Positions 16,410-24,143 of a DNA stretch of 42,936 nucleotides are shown here, piece after piece; position 1 is the first letter of the stretch; the number at the start of each line of letters is the position of its first letter. The stretch lies in assembly GCA_009841605.1 (NCBI GenBank), contig VXLM01000022.1, positions 1-42,936 on the forward strand, in the 5' to 3' direction. Below the pieces are notes generated by a model. That model worked only from the letters and a program-made list of their open reading frames with translations, did no database searches and was not told the origin of the DNA. This DNA comes from Dehalococcoidia bacterium (GTDB lineage: Bacteria; Chloroflexota; Dehalococcoidia; Lucifugimonadales; VXLM01). A program made the position numbers and the translations under genes.

Positions 16410-17519
16410 GTGAGCTTCATGTCAGCCAGAATATTCATCCTCAGCATCTTCATCATAGGTTTGGCGTTCCTGATCGTCCCCGCGGCACGGTATCTGATTT
16501 GGGGACCTGATCTGGATGTTGAACCGGTCACCATACCTGACGACTCTGAGACAGGTGAGGACCGGGAGCTCGAAATTGTGCGTCTGCTTGGCAAGGACGC
16601 CATTCCCGCAATCTTGCAGCCGGAGTTCGTTTCGGTTTCGGAGGCCGACCAATGGATGTCGCCTGAAGAGGGCGTGCTCGGTATTTCGATCGGCGGTGAG
16701 GACAGGGCCTACCCCGTCTCCATGCTTAGCCGACACGAAATCGTGAACGATGTGGTGGGAGGTGAGCCGGTCGCCGTCACTTGGTGACCGCTGTGCTACT
16801 CGGGAATAGGTTATTCCCGCCTCATCGACGGAGAAGAGCACACTTTCGGCGTGTCGGGCAAGCTCATTATGAACGCGCTCGTCATGTACGACCACCAGAC
16901 CGATACGCTCTGGAGTCAGTTTCTGGGCAAGGGGGTCGAGGGTCCTCTGGCCGGAAAGACTCTCGATTTGACGCCGCTAATCCATACGACCTGGGAGGCT
17001 TGGAAGGCGGCTCACCCCGAAACGCTGGTGCTCGACAAGCGTGGCCGATACCAAGGTGACCGATATGAGGGCTACTACTCAAGCTCGGAACCTGGAGTGA
17101 TCGGCGAGCGCGTTGAAGACGGCAGACTCCATACCAAAGCGCTCGTTGTCGGTGTCAACCTAGGCGACATTTCCAAAGCCTATCCGATTGGGACCCTGGC
17201 CAAGCAGAGCGTGGTCAACGACGAGGTAGGAGGCGTGGGCGTAGTCGTCGTTTTCGATCGAAGTTCAAGCACGAGCGTCGTGTATGAGTCCCGCGCAGGC
17301 GACCATTCCCTTACCTTTGAGGCATTCGGGGAAGAGGACGGTCTTTGTTCTATGCTACGTGACCGTGAGACTGGCACAATTTGGGAGGCATTTACCGGCG
17401 TTGCTACTGATGGGCCTCTCGCCGGGACGAGGCTCAAGCGAGTCCCGTCCCACCTGTCGTTTTGGTTCGCGTGGACGGACTGGAACCCTGAAACAGAGTT
17501 GTACACCGGCGACGGTTAG
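16410..17519 (+). CDS. DUF3179 protein, probable selenoprotein (Sec encoded by TGA at 16785-16787)
   Basis: The gene is one reading frame of 369 residues if the TGA at codon 126 is read as selenocysteine. Starts are GTG 16410 or ATG 16419. An N-terminal membrane anchor (ARIFILSIFIIGLAFLIVPA) is followed by two DUF3179 repeats. Repeat one has RAYPVSMLSRHEIVNDVVGG, then PVAVTW-TGA-PLCYSG. Family members read VTWCPLC here, so the TGA replaces the first Cys of a CxxC motif and gives UxxC. The frame continues with normal family sequence (TFGVSGKL, LWSQFLGKGVEGPLAG). Repeat two (KAYPIGTLAKQSVVNDEVGG) lacks the CxxC. A SECIS-like hairpin follows the TGA. The family's function is unknown; an extracytoplasmic thiol/selenol redox role is inferred. 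The alternative, a nonsense mutation or sequencing error, is disfavoured by the exact Cys position and the hairpin. Confidence 0.82.
16801..16819 (+). promoter_or_regulatory. Bacterial SECIS-like element
   Basis: CGGGAATA (16801-16808) pairs perfectly with TATTCCCG (16812-16819), an 8-bp stem closed by a GGT loop (or 7 bp with loop AGGTT). The loop begins 21 nt after the TGA at 16785-16787. Bacterial SECIS elements are hairpins just 3' of the UGA with G among the first loop bases and about 16-37 nt of spacing; the E. coli fdhF loop also contains AGGU. The hairpin lies inside the coding sequence, as bacterial SECIS elements do. Confidence 0.75.
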
Positions 17520-17531
17520 TACACGGCGAGC

Positions 17532-18137
17532 TTAGCACACGGCTTCATGCCGTCGCCGGCGATGGATTATGTACCAGCCGGCTCCCACAGCAAGCGCAAC
17601 CACCGTGATTCCAATTGTCAGCCACTCGAAGTTCTCGGTCAGGAAGGCTTCGATCTCCTCTCCGAACAGGAATATTAGAACCCCGATCGTGCCGAAGCGA
17701 GCTCCGCGTCCTATCGCCGACGCGATGATGAACTTGCGTCTGTCCATGTGCCACACCCCCGCGGCGATGGCGAATACCTTGTATGGCACGGGAGTGAACG
17801 CCGCGATGAGGATAGCCCAAACCCCGAATCGCTCGAAGAGTCGATCAACATAGGCTACCCTACTCTCGCTAAACATCCTGGCAAGGACGGGTCTGCCAAG
17901 TCGCATACCGAGCGCATGTCCCACGACGGCGCCGGCGACCGATGCGACAGCTACGAGTACCCCCAGCAGTGCTGCGATCGGCTGCTGAACGATAGCCACG
18001 GCGAGCAGCAGCGGGTCGGGAGGTATGGGAAAGAAGATCGACTCGGTGAAGGAACTGACAAGCAGAACGGCTATCGCCCAATCGCTGTCCGCGAAGCCCA
18101 AGAGCCAGTCGGAGAGGTCGTGAAGAAATTCTCTCAT
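17532..18137 (-). CDS. VTT/DedA-family membrane protein (YqaA-like)
   Basis: A 201-residue integral membrane protein of the SNARE-associated/VTT family. The sequence ESIFFPIPPDPLLLAVAI is the re-entrant loop region, and FTPVPYKVFAIAAGVWHMDR is the second conserved G/P-rich loop. Four to five hydrophobic segments are present, ending in a basic tail (HRRRRHE). Members act in membrane homeostasis or lipid-carrier flipping; the specific role is not known. It is convergent with the DUF3179 gene and lies 10 nt downstream of pxpC on the same strand, so it may be the last gene of the pxp operon. Confidence 0.82.
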   Translation of the reverse strand: MREFLHDLSDWLLGFADSDWAIAVLLVSSFTESIFFPIPPDPLLLAVAIVQQPIAALLGVLVAVASVAGAVVGHALGMRLGRPVLARMFSESRVAYVDRLFERFGVWAILIAAFTPVPYKVFAIAAGVWHMDRRKFIIASAIGRGARFGTIGVLIFLFGEEIEAFLTENFEWLTIGITVVALAVGAGWYIIHRRRRHEAVC

Positions 18138-18147
18138 GAAATGGTGG

Positions 18148-19278
18148 CTACGATTCCCTTTCGACGCTCAGGCGGAAGTCGTAGCTCTCGCCGTCAACAT
18201 TCACGCCGATACTCCGTAGGACTTCCTCGGAGGGGCCGGAAATAGGCATAGGTTGAGTGATCGGCTGTCCATCTTCGGTCTCGACCGCAAAGGCTACGTC
18301 GTCCAGTGAAATCGACATCTTGGGGAGTTGCCCTTGCCTGGCAACTGAGCGGATGATGGACTCCTGTTCCCGCAGGGCGTCCTGTGCCTCCTCGACGGTC
18401 ACCTGGCGGAAGCTGACGCTTTGGCCAGGCAGGGCTTGGGCGAGGCTGGGGAGATCAACGGAGATTACCGTAGCGATCTTAGTGTAGCCTCCGGTGGTGC
18501 CTCTGTCGGACAAGAGGATACGAGGGATGCCGTCGCCGTGAATTTGAATAGCCCCCGGGGGATTCCCGTCCGAAACGATGTCGGCTCCCTCGAGGTGCTC
18601 GATCATCGGGCCGTCGAGCATGTATCCCATTCTGTCGGAATCGGAGTGAACTCTGTACCGAGAGGAAAGGAACCTCGACAGGGCGTTTGAATCGAATGCA
18701 TGCTGCTGTGGCCCTAGGACGACGCGGAGACGATGGGTGCCTCCGTATACGGGAGCCGTGTAGTCTTTCGGGAGTCGTTTTGACAAGGCGGTGTCCGGTT
18801 CGGTTGGTAGGGTTGATAGAATGTCGCCCGCCTTGAGGGCACGGCCCTCCAGACCGCCGAAACAGCCCTTCAGGTAAGTGGACCGACTCCCCATTACCAC
18901 TGGCACGTCTATGCCGCCGCGAACGGCGATGTACGCCCGCATTCCGTCCCGCAGGTCTCCAAACTCAAGGACACTTCCCTCCTCGATTTCAAGCGATTCC
19001 CACATCGGTACCGGCTGGCCGTCGACTTCCGGAGTCATGTCGGCACCCGTGACGGCGATCCAAGTGGACGTGTGGAACTCTATCCTCGGTCCTTGAACAG
19101 TTGCTTCCAGCGCGGCGGCGTTTTGGTCATTACCCGCCATAAGGTTCGCCATGCGCAGAGCGAACTCATCCATTGCACCGGAGACAGGTACGCCATAACG
19201 CTGGTAGCCATAGCGCCCACGGTCCTGGATGGTGGTAAGCAGACCGGGATCACGGATTTCGAAAGTGACCACAGTCAT
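18148..19278 (-). CDS. pxpC: 5-oxoprolinase subunit C (biotin-dependent carboxyltransferase domain)
   Basis: A 376-residue subunit of the ATP-dependent 5-oxoprolinase PxpABC, which opens 5-oxoproline to glutamate. Diagnostic segments are IRDPGLLTTIQDRGRYGYQR at the N-terminus, GVPVSGAMDEFALRMANLM, and the ILLSDRGTTGGYTKIATVIS block typical of the KipA/PxpC family. The ATG at 19278 overlaps the pxpB stop by 4 nt. It is the third gene of pxpA-pxpB-pxpC. Confidence 0.92.
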   Translation of the reverse strand: MTVVTFEIRDPGLLTTIQDRGRYGYQRYGVPVSGAMDEFALRMANLMAGNDQNAAALEATVQGPRIEFHTSTWIAVTGADMTPEVDGQPVPMWESLEIEEGSVLEFGDLRDGMRAYIAVRGGIDVPVVMGSRSTYLKGCFGGLEGRALKAGDILSTLPTEPDTALSKRLPKDYTAPVYGGTHRLRVVLGPQQHAFDSNALSRFLSSRYRVHSDSDRMGYMLDGPMIEHLEGADIVSDGNPPGAIQIHGDGIPRILLSDRGTTGGYTKIATVISVDLPSLAQALPGQSVSFRQVTVEEAQDALREQESIIRSVARQGQLPKMSISLDDVAFAVETEDGQPITQPMPISGPSEEVLRSIGVNVDGESYDFRLSVERES

Positions 19279-20006
19279 GCCTTTGTAGTAGTCGTGACTT
19301 GGTACGAGCCCACCGCGACCTGCTCATGAATGTCTTGGTATTCGTCGTCGTTTGCGAGGGGGACGAAGCGCACACTGTTGCCGGCATCAATTAGAGAGGG
19401 GGAAGTTCGCGTTACATCAAAGAGGCGCAGGGGAGTTCGTCCGATGAGCTGCCATCCACCTGGGCTCTCTATGGGATACACGCCCGTCTGGGCTTCGGCA
19501 ATACCCACGGACCCGGCTGGTATAACTCCTCTCGGCGTCGAGAGTCTAGGTGTTGCAATCCGCTCAGACATTCCTCCAAGGTAGGGAAATCCCGGTGTAA
19601 AGCCCATCATGTAGACGGGATATTCCGTACCGGAGTGGAGATCGACCACCTCGTCAGCGCTTATGCCGGCGTTTTGAGCGACATACTCCAAATCGGGGCC
19701 GTATTCACCGCCGTACAGAACGGGGAGATGGATTACTGTCGCATCATCTTCAGGCGTATCGGCGGAACCAGTGTCTATCTCGAGGAGGCCGGCATTTATG
19801 TCCTCGTATGAGACCTGCGAGGCGTCGTACTCGACGAGAAGTGACCGGTACGTCGGAATGATGTCGACGACCCCCGGAAGCTCTGCCCGGTAGATAGCTT
19901 TATAGAGGGAGTGAACGCGGCGGTTGCACTCAATGCTGATCTCGTCTCCCAACTCGATGACGATAGCCCTGTCGCCGGCGGCGAGAAATTTCGGCGCTTC
20001 GTACAT
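19275..20006 (-). CDS. pxpB: 5-oxoprolinase subunit B
   Basis: A 243-residue KipI/PxpB-family protein. Conserved sequence includes GDRAIVIELGDEIS near the N-terminus and the family signature MGFTPGFPYLGGMSERIATP, followed by PRGVIPAGSVGIAEAQTGVY and SPGGWQLIGRTPL. It partners with PxpC to activate 5-oxoproline for cleavage. The start at 20006 is 9 nt after the pxpA stop, and its own stop overlaps pxpC, so all three are co-translated. Confidence 0.92.
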   Translation of the reverse strand: MYEAPKFLAAGDRAIVIELGDEISIECNRRVHSLYKAIYRAELPGVVDIIPTYRSLLVEYDASQVSYEDINAGLLEIDTGSADTPEDDATVIHLPVLYGGEYGPDLEYVAQNAGISADEVVDLHSGTEYPVYMMGFTPGFPYLGGMSERIATPRLSTPRGVIPAGSVGIAEAQTGVYPIESPGGWQLIGRTPLRLFDVTRTSPSLIDAGNSVRFVPLANDDEYQDIHEQVAVGSYQVTTTTKA

Positions 20007-20015
20007 ACGGTGATT

Positions 20016-20780
20016 CTATACGAGTTGCGATAAGGGCGTAATGGCGACGGATTCGGCATCAAGTCTTTGGCGCAGGACTTTCGCCATCTCCACGGCGCCA
20101 GGAGTGTCGCCGTGGATGCACAGGCTGTCGGCCTCGACGTCGATGATATCGCCGTCAATGGTGGTTGCCTTGCCTTCTCGAACCATGCGCAGGCTACGCT
20201 CGGCTACTTCGTCAACATCGTGGAGCACACTGCCTTCTTTCGAGCGTGAGACAAGAGTGCCGTCAGGGTTTAGGGCGCGGTCTGCGAAGATCTCTCGAGC
20301 GACGCGAAGACCCATGTCTTGAGCAACATCAACCCAACGCGAACCGGTGAGAGCGATGAGGATTAAATCGGAATCGATCTCCAAGACTGCCTCGCAAATA
20401 GATCGCGCCAGATCCTCGTCCATGACCGCGCGATTGTACATTGCTCCGTGCGGTTTGACATGCTGGAGCCTGTGCTCTGACGTAAACGCCTGAAGGGCAC
20501 CGATCTGATATATCACATCATTTCTGGCTTCCTCAGCAGAAACTTCAATGTTCCTTCGTCCGAAGCCGACGAGATCGGGAAAGCTTGTATGGGCCCCGAC
20601 CGCAACGCTGTGATCTTCAGCCAGACGGACGGTCTCACGCATCCATTGAGGGTCACCAGCATGAAAGCCACATGCAACGTTAGCGGAACTGATGTACTTG
20701 ATGACCTCTTCGTCGAGGCCCATCTTGTACATTCCGAAGCTCTCGCCCATGTCACAGTTCAGGTCTATCCTGTCTGCCAT
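20016..20780 (-). CDS. pxpA: 5-oxoprolinase subunit A (LamB/YcsF family)
   Basis: A 254-residue subunit, full length for the family. The N-terminal motif DLNCDMGESFGMYKMG and the NVACGFHAGDPQWM block are the LamB/YcsF hallmarks; HVKPHGAMYNRAVMDE is a further conserved metal- or substrate-binding region. The ATG at 20780 is preceded by GAGGGG with about 9 nt spacing. It is the first gene of the operon, so control is expected in 20781-20880, where an inverted repeat is present. Confidence 0.93.
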   Translation of the reverse strand: MADRIDLNCDMGESFGMYKMGLDEEVIKYISSANVACGFHAGDPQWMRETVRLAEDHSVAVGAHTSFPDLVGFGRRNIEVSAEEARNDVIYQIGALQAFTSEHRLQHVKPHGAMYNRAVMDEDLARSICEAVLEIDSDLILIALTGSRWVDVAQDMGLRVAREIFADRALNPDGTLVSRSKEGSVLHDVDEVAERSLRMVREGKATTIDGDIIDVEADSLCIHGDTPGAVEMAKVLRQRLDAESVAITPLSQLV

Positions 20781-20843
20781 GGCAATTGCCCCTCAAGAAG
20801 GAAGAGTGTGGAGGAAATGTCCATCCTGGGGTTAAAGTTAGCG

Positions 20844-20873
20844 AGTCCCTGAAGTTATCTTACTACAGGGACT
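20844..20873 (-). promoter_or_regulatory. Inverted repeat upstream of pxpA
   Basis: AGTCCCTG (20844-20851) and CAGGGACT (20866-20873) are perfect 8-bp arms with a 14-bp AT-rich spacer, 64-93 bp upstream of the pxpA start. The centre-to-centre spacing of 22 bp is about two helical turns, fitting a dimeric regulator site. A transcript hairpin is the alternative, but there is no T-run. Confidence 0.35.
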
Positions 20874-20974
20874 ACCATGTGGTCGGGATACGGAGTGCCC
20901 GCCAGAGAGATGGTTGGGAGATCGGCGTCTTGAACACCCGTGGTACGTCTATGTGAGTAAGGAGGGTCTGGTAA

Positions 20975-21016
20975 GAGCAGGCACGAGGAGGAGGAGTTCA
21001 GTCCTCGCGCCTGCTC
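20975..21016 (-). terminator. Hairpin downstream of the collagen-like gene
   Basis: GAGCAGGC-A-CGAGGA (20975-20989) pairs with TCCTCG-C-GCCTGCTC (21002-21016): 14 bp with one A/C mismatch and a 12-nt loop. It lies 18 nt beyond the stop of the collagen-like gene. The T-run after it is weak on the minus strand, so termination efficiency is uncertain; it may also work for the plus strand. Confidence 0.5.
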
Positions 21017-21033
21017 CGTCTCTTCACTCTAGT

Positions 21034-22263
21034 TTAATGGACAATAGCGCAAACGGCGTAAACGGTGAGCTTCCAGTCCGATGCGTTGTCACCGATTTCG
21101 GTCGCGGTCGCGACCCATCCACCAGGAGTCTCTCCGGTCAGGCCAGTCGGCCGGGAACCTGCAATGGCAACGCCGGAAGCGACTGAGCCGTTGGCCGTGG
21201 TAACCAAGCCACCACCGGCTATGGCAGTCAATTCCTCTCCGGACTCTTCGCAGAGAACGGTAACGGACTTGTTCTCACTGTCCAGTGCGCTGTCCTTGGT
21301 GACGACCTGAAGGCCACTTACACCGGGATCACCCTTTTCACCCTGGGGGCCGTGCGGACCAGCCTCACCCTGCTGTCCAACAGGACCGCGCTGTCCGGCA
21401 GGACCTTGCGGTCCCTGTTGGCCTTCCGGTCCTTGCGGGCCAGCCTCACCTTGCGGACCTTGAGGTCCCTGTGGGCCCTGATCTCCCTGAGGTCCCCGTG
21501 GTCCTACCGGGCCAATATCACCCTGTGGACCCTGAGCCCCCTGTGGACCTTGAGCTCCCTGCGGGCCCTGCTCGCCGGTAGTGCCCTGAGGTCCTCGTTC
21601 GCCTGGAACTCCGGCAGGTCCTTGCGGTCCGGTATCACCCTTTATGCCGCGCTCACCGATGGGGCCCTGAGGTCCAACGGGGCCTTGCGGGCCCGGAGGT
21701 CCCTGAGGTCCTCCCGGATCGCCGGGATCACCTTTCTCGCCTTGCGGGCCGATATCTCCGGTGTCGCCCTTCTCACCCTGGGGGCCCTGTGGGCCTTGTT
21801 CACCCTGTGGGCCTTGCGGTCCACCTGGATCGCCCTGTGGGCCCTGCTCGCCCTGCTCACCCTGGGGGCCTTGAGAACCCTGCGCACCCGTGGCGCCCCT
21901 AGCGCCAGTGGCGCCCGTATCGCCCTGTGGGCCCTGAGGTCCCGGAACTCCCGGTGTTCCTTCCAGTCCTATCGGGCCACGCGGGCCAGCCGGCCCCGTC
22001 AAACCCTGGGGACCAGTGGCTCCCTGAGGGCCCCGAGGTCCTGCGGGGCCTTGAGGTCCCGTCGCTCCTTGCGGGCCTGTCTCTCCCTGCGAGCCCTGCG
22101 GGCCCTGTCCACCATCGGCACCTGCCGGCCCTCTCTCCCCTGAGGGGCCCCGCTCTCCCTGAGGACCGGTATCGCCGGCACAGGCAGAAGCGAGCAAGAC
22201 ACTGACGATCATGACCAAAAAGGCCGCGATGCCGAAACGTCTGCGAACAAAACCTCTAGACAT
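21034..22263 (-). CDS. Collagen-like triple-helix lipoprotein
   Basis: A 409-residue predicted surface lipoprotein. The signal peptide ends in LLASAC (Cys28). Residues 30 to about 310 are Gly-X-Y repeats dominated by GPQ, GPR, GEQ and GDT triplets, the pattern of bacterial collagens; Gln in X/Y is notably frequent. Two places reading GDPGGPQGP contain one extra residue and so break the triplet register. The C-terminal domain of about 95 residues is non-repetitive, with two cysteines (TVLCEE and VYAVCAIVH, perhaps a disulphide), and is likely a trimerisation or head domain. AGGAG lies 6 nt before the ATG. Its function may be adhesion or cell-surface structure. Confidence 0.88.
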   Translation of the reverse strand: MSRGFVRRRFGIAAFLVMIVSVLLASACAGDTGPQGERGPSGERGPAGADGGQGPQGSQGETGPQGATGPQGPAGPRGPQGATGPQGLTGPAGPRGPIGLEGTPGVPGPQGPQGDTGATGARGATGAQGSQGPQGEQGEQGPQGDPGGPQGPQGEQGPQGPQGEKGDTGDIGPQGEKGDPGDPGGPQGPPGPQGPVGPQGPIGERGIKGDTGPQGPAGVPGERGPQGTTGEQGPQGAQGPQGAQGPQGDIGPVGPRGPQGDQGPQGPQGPQGEAGPQGPEGQQGPQGPAGQRGPVGQQGEAGPHGPQGEKGDPGVSGLQVVTKDSALDSENKSVTVLCEESGEELTAIAGGGLVTTANGSVASGVAIAGSRPTGLTGETPGGWVATATEIGDNASDWKLTVYAVCAIVH

Positions 22264-22446
22264 GTAGCTTCTCCTTCTGTTGATCTCCCAAGCACACTAC
22301 GAGTTCTAACGTCGCAGGTAGAATACTATCCAAAGTTTATTCGGTCAACCACACTTTGTACTTGACGAGTAGGGGAATCACATCGAAATTTTCAAATTAG
22401 GGGCCGAAACCCTAAATTTTGTTGAAGAGAGACAACCCGAGTGACA

Positions 22447-22513
22447 AGGATACACTAAATCTTGGGTGCAAGGAAGAGGATACACTAAATCTTGGGTATG
22501 AGGAAGAGGATAA
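22447..22513 (+). repeat. 30-bp tandem direct repeat, about 2.2 copies
   Basis: Copies begin at 22447, 22477 and (partial) 22507. Each starts AGGATACACTAAATC, continues TTGGGT and ends AGGAAG. The first two differ only in a short stretch (GCA versus ATG). The array ends about 35 bp upstream of the iscA -35 element, so it could be a regulator-binding array or a simple slippage duplication. Confidence 0.7.
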
Positions 22514-22547
22514 CTCAAGCGACGGTGTCCACTAACTTGTGAACTCA

Positions 22548-22577
22548 TTGACTAGCATCGATCCGACTCCGTACAAT
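22548..22577 (+). promoter_or_regulatory. Promoter of the IscA-type gene
   Basis: TTGACT (22548-22553) and TACAAT (22572-22577) are separated by 18 bp; each matches the sigma-70 consensus at five of six positions. The leader to the ATG at 22614 would be about 30 nt. Confidence 0.55.
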
Positions 22578-22613
22578 GCCATTAAGTACCCAACTTTGAG
22601 GAGGCGAGTCGGC

Positions 22614-22976
22614 ATGGCTGCCACCGCAACCAAACGAGCACCCGCACCGCTGACGATCCACATCGACGAAGCGGCCGTTGAGCACGTTCGTCAATTTGCC
22701 GAACAAGCCGGCAAGCCTGAAGCGAATCTTCGCGTTTCAGTCAAGGGAGGCGGATGTTCCGGCCTAACGTACATGCTTGATCTCGTAGATGAGCCGTTTC
22801 AGGACGACAAGGTCGTCGAAGAGCATGGCCTTCGGTTGTTCGTGGATCGGAAATCGTATGTCTTTCTCGCCGGTACGACGCTCGGCTATTCCGGCGGTCT
22901 GAATGGCAAAGGATTCGTCTTCGACAATCCGAATGCAAAGACGACATGCGGTTGCGGGACCTCGTTCGGCATCTAG
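22614..22976 (+). CDS. A-type iron-sulfur cluster carrier (IscA/ErpA family)
   Basis: A 120-residue HesB/IscA-family protein that accepts and delivers Fe-S clusters during cofactor assembly. The three cluster-binding cysteines are present: Cys48 in KGGGCSGL and Cys112/Cys114 in the C-terminal CGCG. The ATG at 22614 is preferred over the frame's earlier ATG at 22539 because GAGGAGG lies about 10 nt upstream and the promoter sits between the two. It is the first gene of a plus-strand housekeeping run with rpsT and lexA. IscA, ErpA and SufA cannot be told apart from the sequence alone. Confidence 0.92.
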   Translation: MAATATKRAPAPLTIHIDEAAVEHVRQFAEQAGKPEANLRVSVKGGGCSGLTYMLDLVDEPFQDDKVVEEHGLRLFVDRKSYVFLAGTTLGYSGGLNGKGFVFDNPNAKTTCGCGTSFGI

Positions 22977-23094
22977 CAACTTTGGCCAAAGCAGACGGGG
23001 AAACCGTTCTCATACAGGGCGGAGAATGATATCCTGTAAACGCGTATAGGCATAGGTGCCCGCAACGCAAGCTATCCAAGGGAGATTCAAGCAG

Positions 23095-23343
23095 GTGCCA
23101 GCAGCAAAATCACAGCGCGTCGCTGAGCGAAAACGTCAGTTGAAGCGCCCCATTCGCTCCAAGGCAAAGACATTCGTCCGCAAGGCCCGCCTCTCGATCG
23201 ACTCGGGTGACGCGGAAGCCGCAGAGGCTGCCACGATGCAGGCCATCGTGGCATTGGACAAAGCCGCCCAAAAGGGCGCTATCCACAAGCGCAACGCGGC
23301 ACGCCGCAAGTCCAGGCTCATGCGCCGTCTCAACGCCTCATAA
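23095..23343 (+). CDS. rpsT: 30S ribosomal protein S20
   Basis: An 82-residue basic protein of normal length. It binds 16S rRNA in the small subunit. The family pattern is clear: a Lys/Arg-rich N-terminus (AKSQRVAERKRQLKRPIRSK), then helices with DKAAQKGAIHKRNAARRKSR, the S20 signature. The start is GTG 23095, with AAGGGAGA about 10 nt upstream; an in-frame ATG at 23056 would add a non-conserved extension. Confidence 0.93.
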   Translation: MPAAKSQRVAERKRQLKRPIRSKAKTFVRKARLSIDSGDAEAAEAATMQAIVALDKAAQKGAIHKRNAARRKSRLMRRLNAS

Positions 23344-23378
23344 AGCATAGGCGTTTCTCCCTTCTCCTCCGATAAGTG

Positions 23379-23447
23379 TTGACACATTATATCTTTGTGT
23401 GCTACTTTTGTTCGGAACATCAGTACGCCGTCCGTACAAATCCGAAC
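23379..23447 (+). promoter_or_regulatory. lexA promoter with inverted-repeat operator candidate
   Basis: A perfect TTGACA (23379-23384) and TACTTT (23403-23408) are 18 bp apart. Just downstream lies GTTCGGA (23410-23416) facing TCCGAAC (23441-23447). Inside that pair is a second inverted pair, GTACG (23423-23427) and CGTAC (23433-23437). GTTCGGAAC (23410-23418) is itself a perfect GTTC-N-GAAC palindrome. LexA normally represses its own gene, so one of these is probably its box; none matches the B. subtilis or E. coli consensus. Confidence 0.5.
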
Positions 23448-23463
23448 GAGGTGACGTCTGCAT

Positions 23464-24114
23464 ATGAAGAAGAAACTCTCCACAAAGCAAGAAGCCATAG
23501 TAGAGTTCATCAAGGGGTTCTTGGAGGATCACCACTTTCCCCCTACGGTCCGCGACATTCAGGCCGGCTGCGAGATCAGTTCGACATCGGTGGTCGATTA
23601 CAACTTACGTATTCTCCAGCGCGAGGGATACATTCGGCGTCGATCGGAAGTCTCACGGGGGATCGAGCTTCTCAAAGACTCCTCGGGGCGTGAAGCCAGG
23701 CCTGATAACGTGGTGGCCGTGCCGGTTTTCGGGAGCATTGCGGCGGGTGAGCCTCTGCACATCCCCGGTGCTGCAACAAGGAGCGACGCGGACGAGGTCG
23801 TAGATCTTCCCTCATTCTTGACGCGTGGCAATCCGGAAGTATTCGCGGTCCGGGTCAAGGGCGAGTCGATGATCGACGCGCTAGTGGCCGACGGCGATCT
23901 GGTCGTCTTGGAGCCTGCGGCCGACGCACGAAACGGCGATATGGTTGCGGCGGAGATAAACGGAGATGAGGTGACTCTTAAGCACTTCTTCATGCAAAAC
24001 GGCACCGTAACTCTTCAGCCCGCCAATGCCCAAGTCGATCCGATTGTCGTGCCTGCCGATAAGGTACAGGTCAAAGGCAAGGTCGTAGGCGTCGTCCGAA
24101 GCATGTACAACTAG
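23464..24114 (+). CDS. lexA: LexA repressor
   Basis: A 216-residue SOS repressor with intact domain order. The N-terminal winged helix-turn-helix (residues 1-70) contains FPPTVRDIQAGCEISSTSVV. The linker carries the self-cleavage site Ala94-Gly95 (SIAAGEP). The S24 peptidase domain has the nucleophile Ser135 in KGESMIDALVADGD and the general base Lys173 in GDEVTLKHFF. GAGGTGA precedes the ATG. RecA-stimulated autocleavage would derepress SOS genes. The gene follows rpsT and has its own promoter. Confidence 0.96.
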   Translation: MKKKLSTKQEAIVEFIKGFLEDHHFPPTVRDIQAGCEISSTSVVDYNLRILQREGYIRRRSEVSRGIELLKDSSGREARPDNVVAVPVFGSIAAGEPLHIPGAATRSDADEVVDLPSFLTRGNPEVFAVRVKGESMIDALVADGDLVVLEPAADARNGDMVAAEINGDEVTLKHFFMQNGTVTLQPANAQVDPIVVPADKVQVKGKVVGVVRSMYN

Positions 24115-24143
24115 GCCCCCTACCCTGTGTGGCAGTAGGCAGG

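Larger units (their letters stand above)
22264..22613. other. Intergenic region with tandem repeat and iscA promoter
   Basis: This 350-bp, AT-richer region lies between the divergent collagen-like and IscA-type genes. It holds a small hairpin, TTAGGG (22397-22402) with CCCTAA (22410-22415), followed by AATTTTG, a 30-bp tandem repeat and a good promoter, the last two listed separately. I see no gene in it. Confidence 0.5.

Noticed and set aside
21352-22143. Plus-strand frame rich in Leu, Arg and Ser
   Set aside because: It is the complement of the collagen-like Gly-X-Y repeats; repetitive DNA keeps other frames open.
22447-22513. CRISPR-like array
   Set aside because: Two and a fraction contiguous tandem copies with no variable spacers between them.
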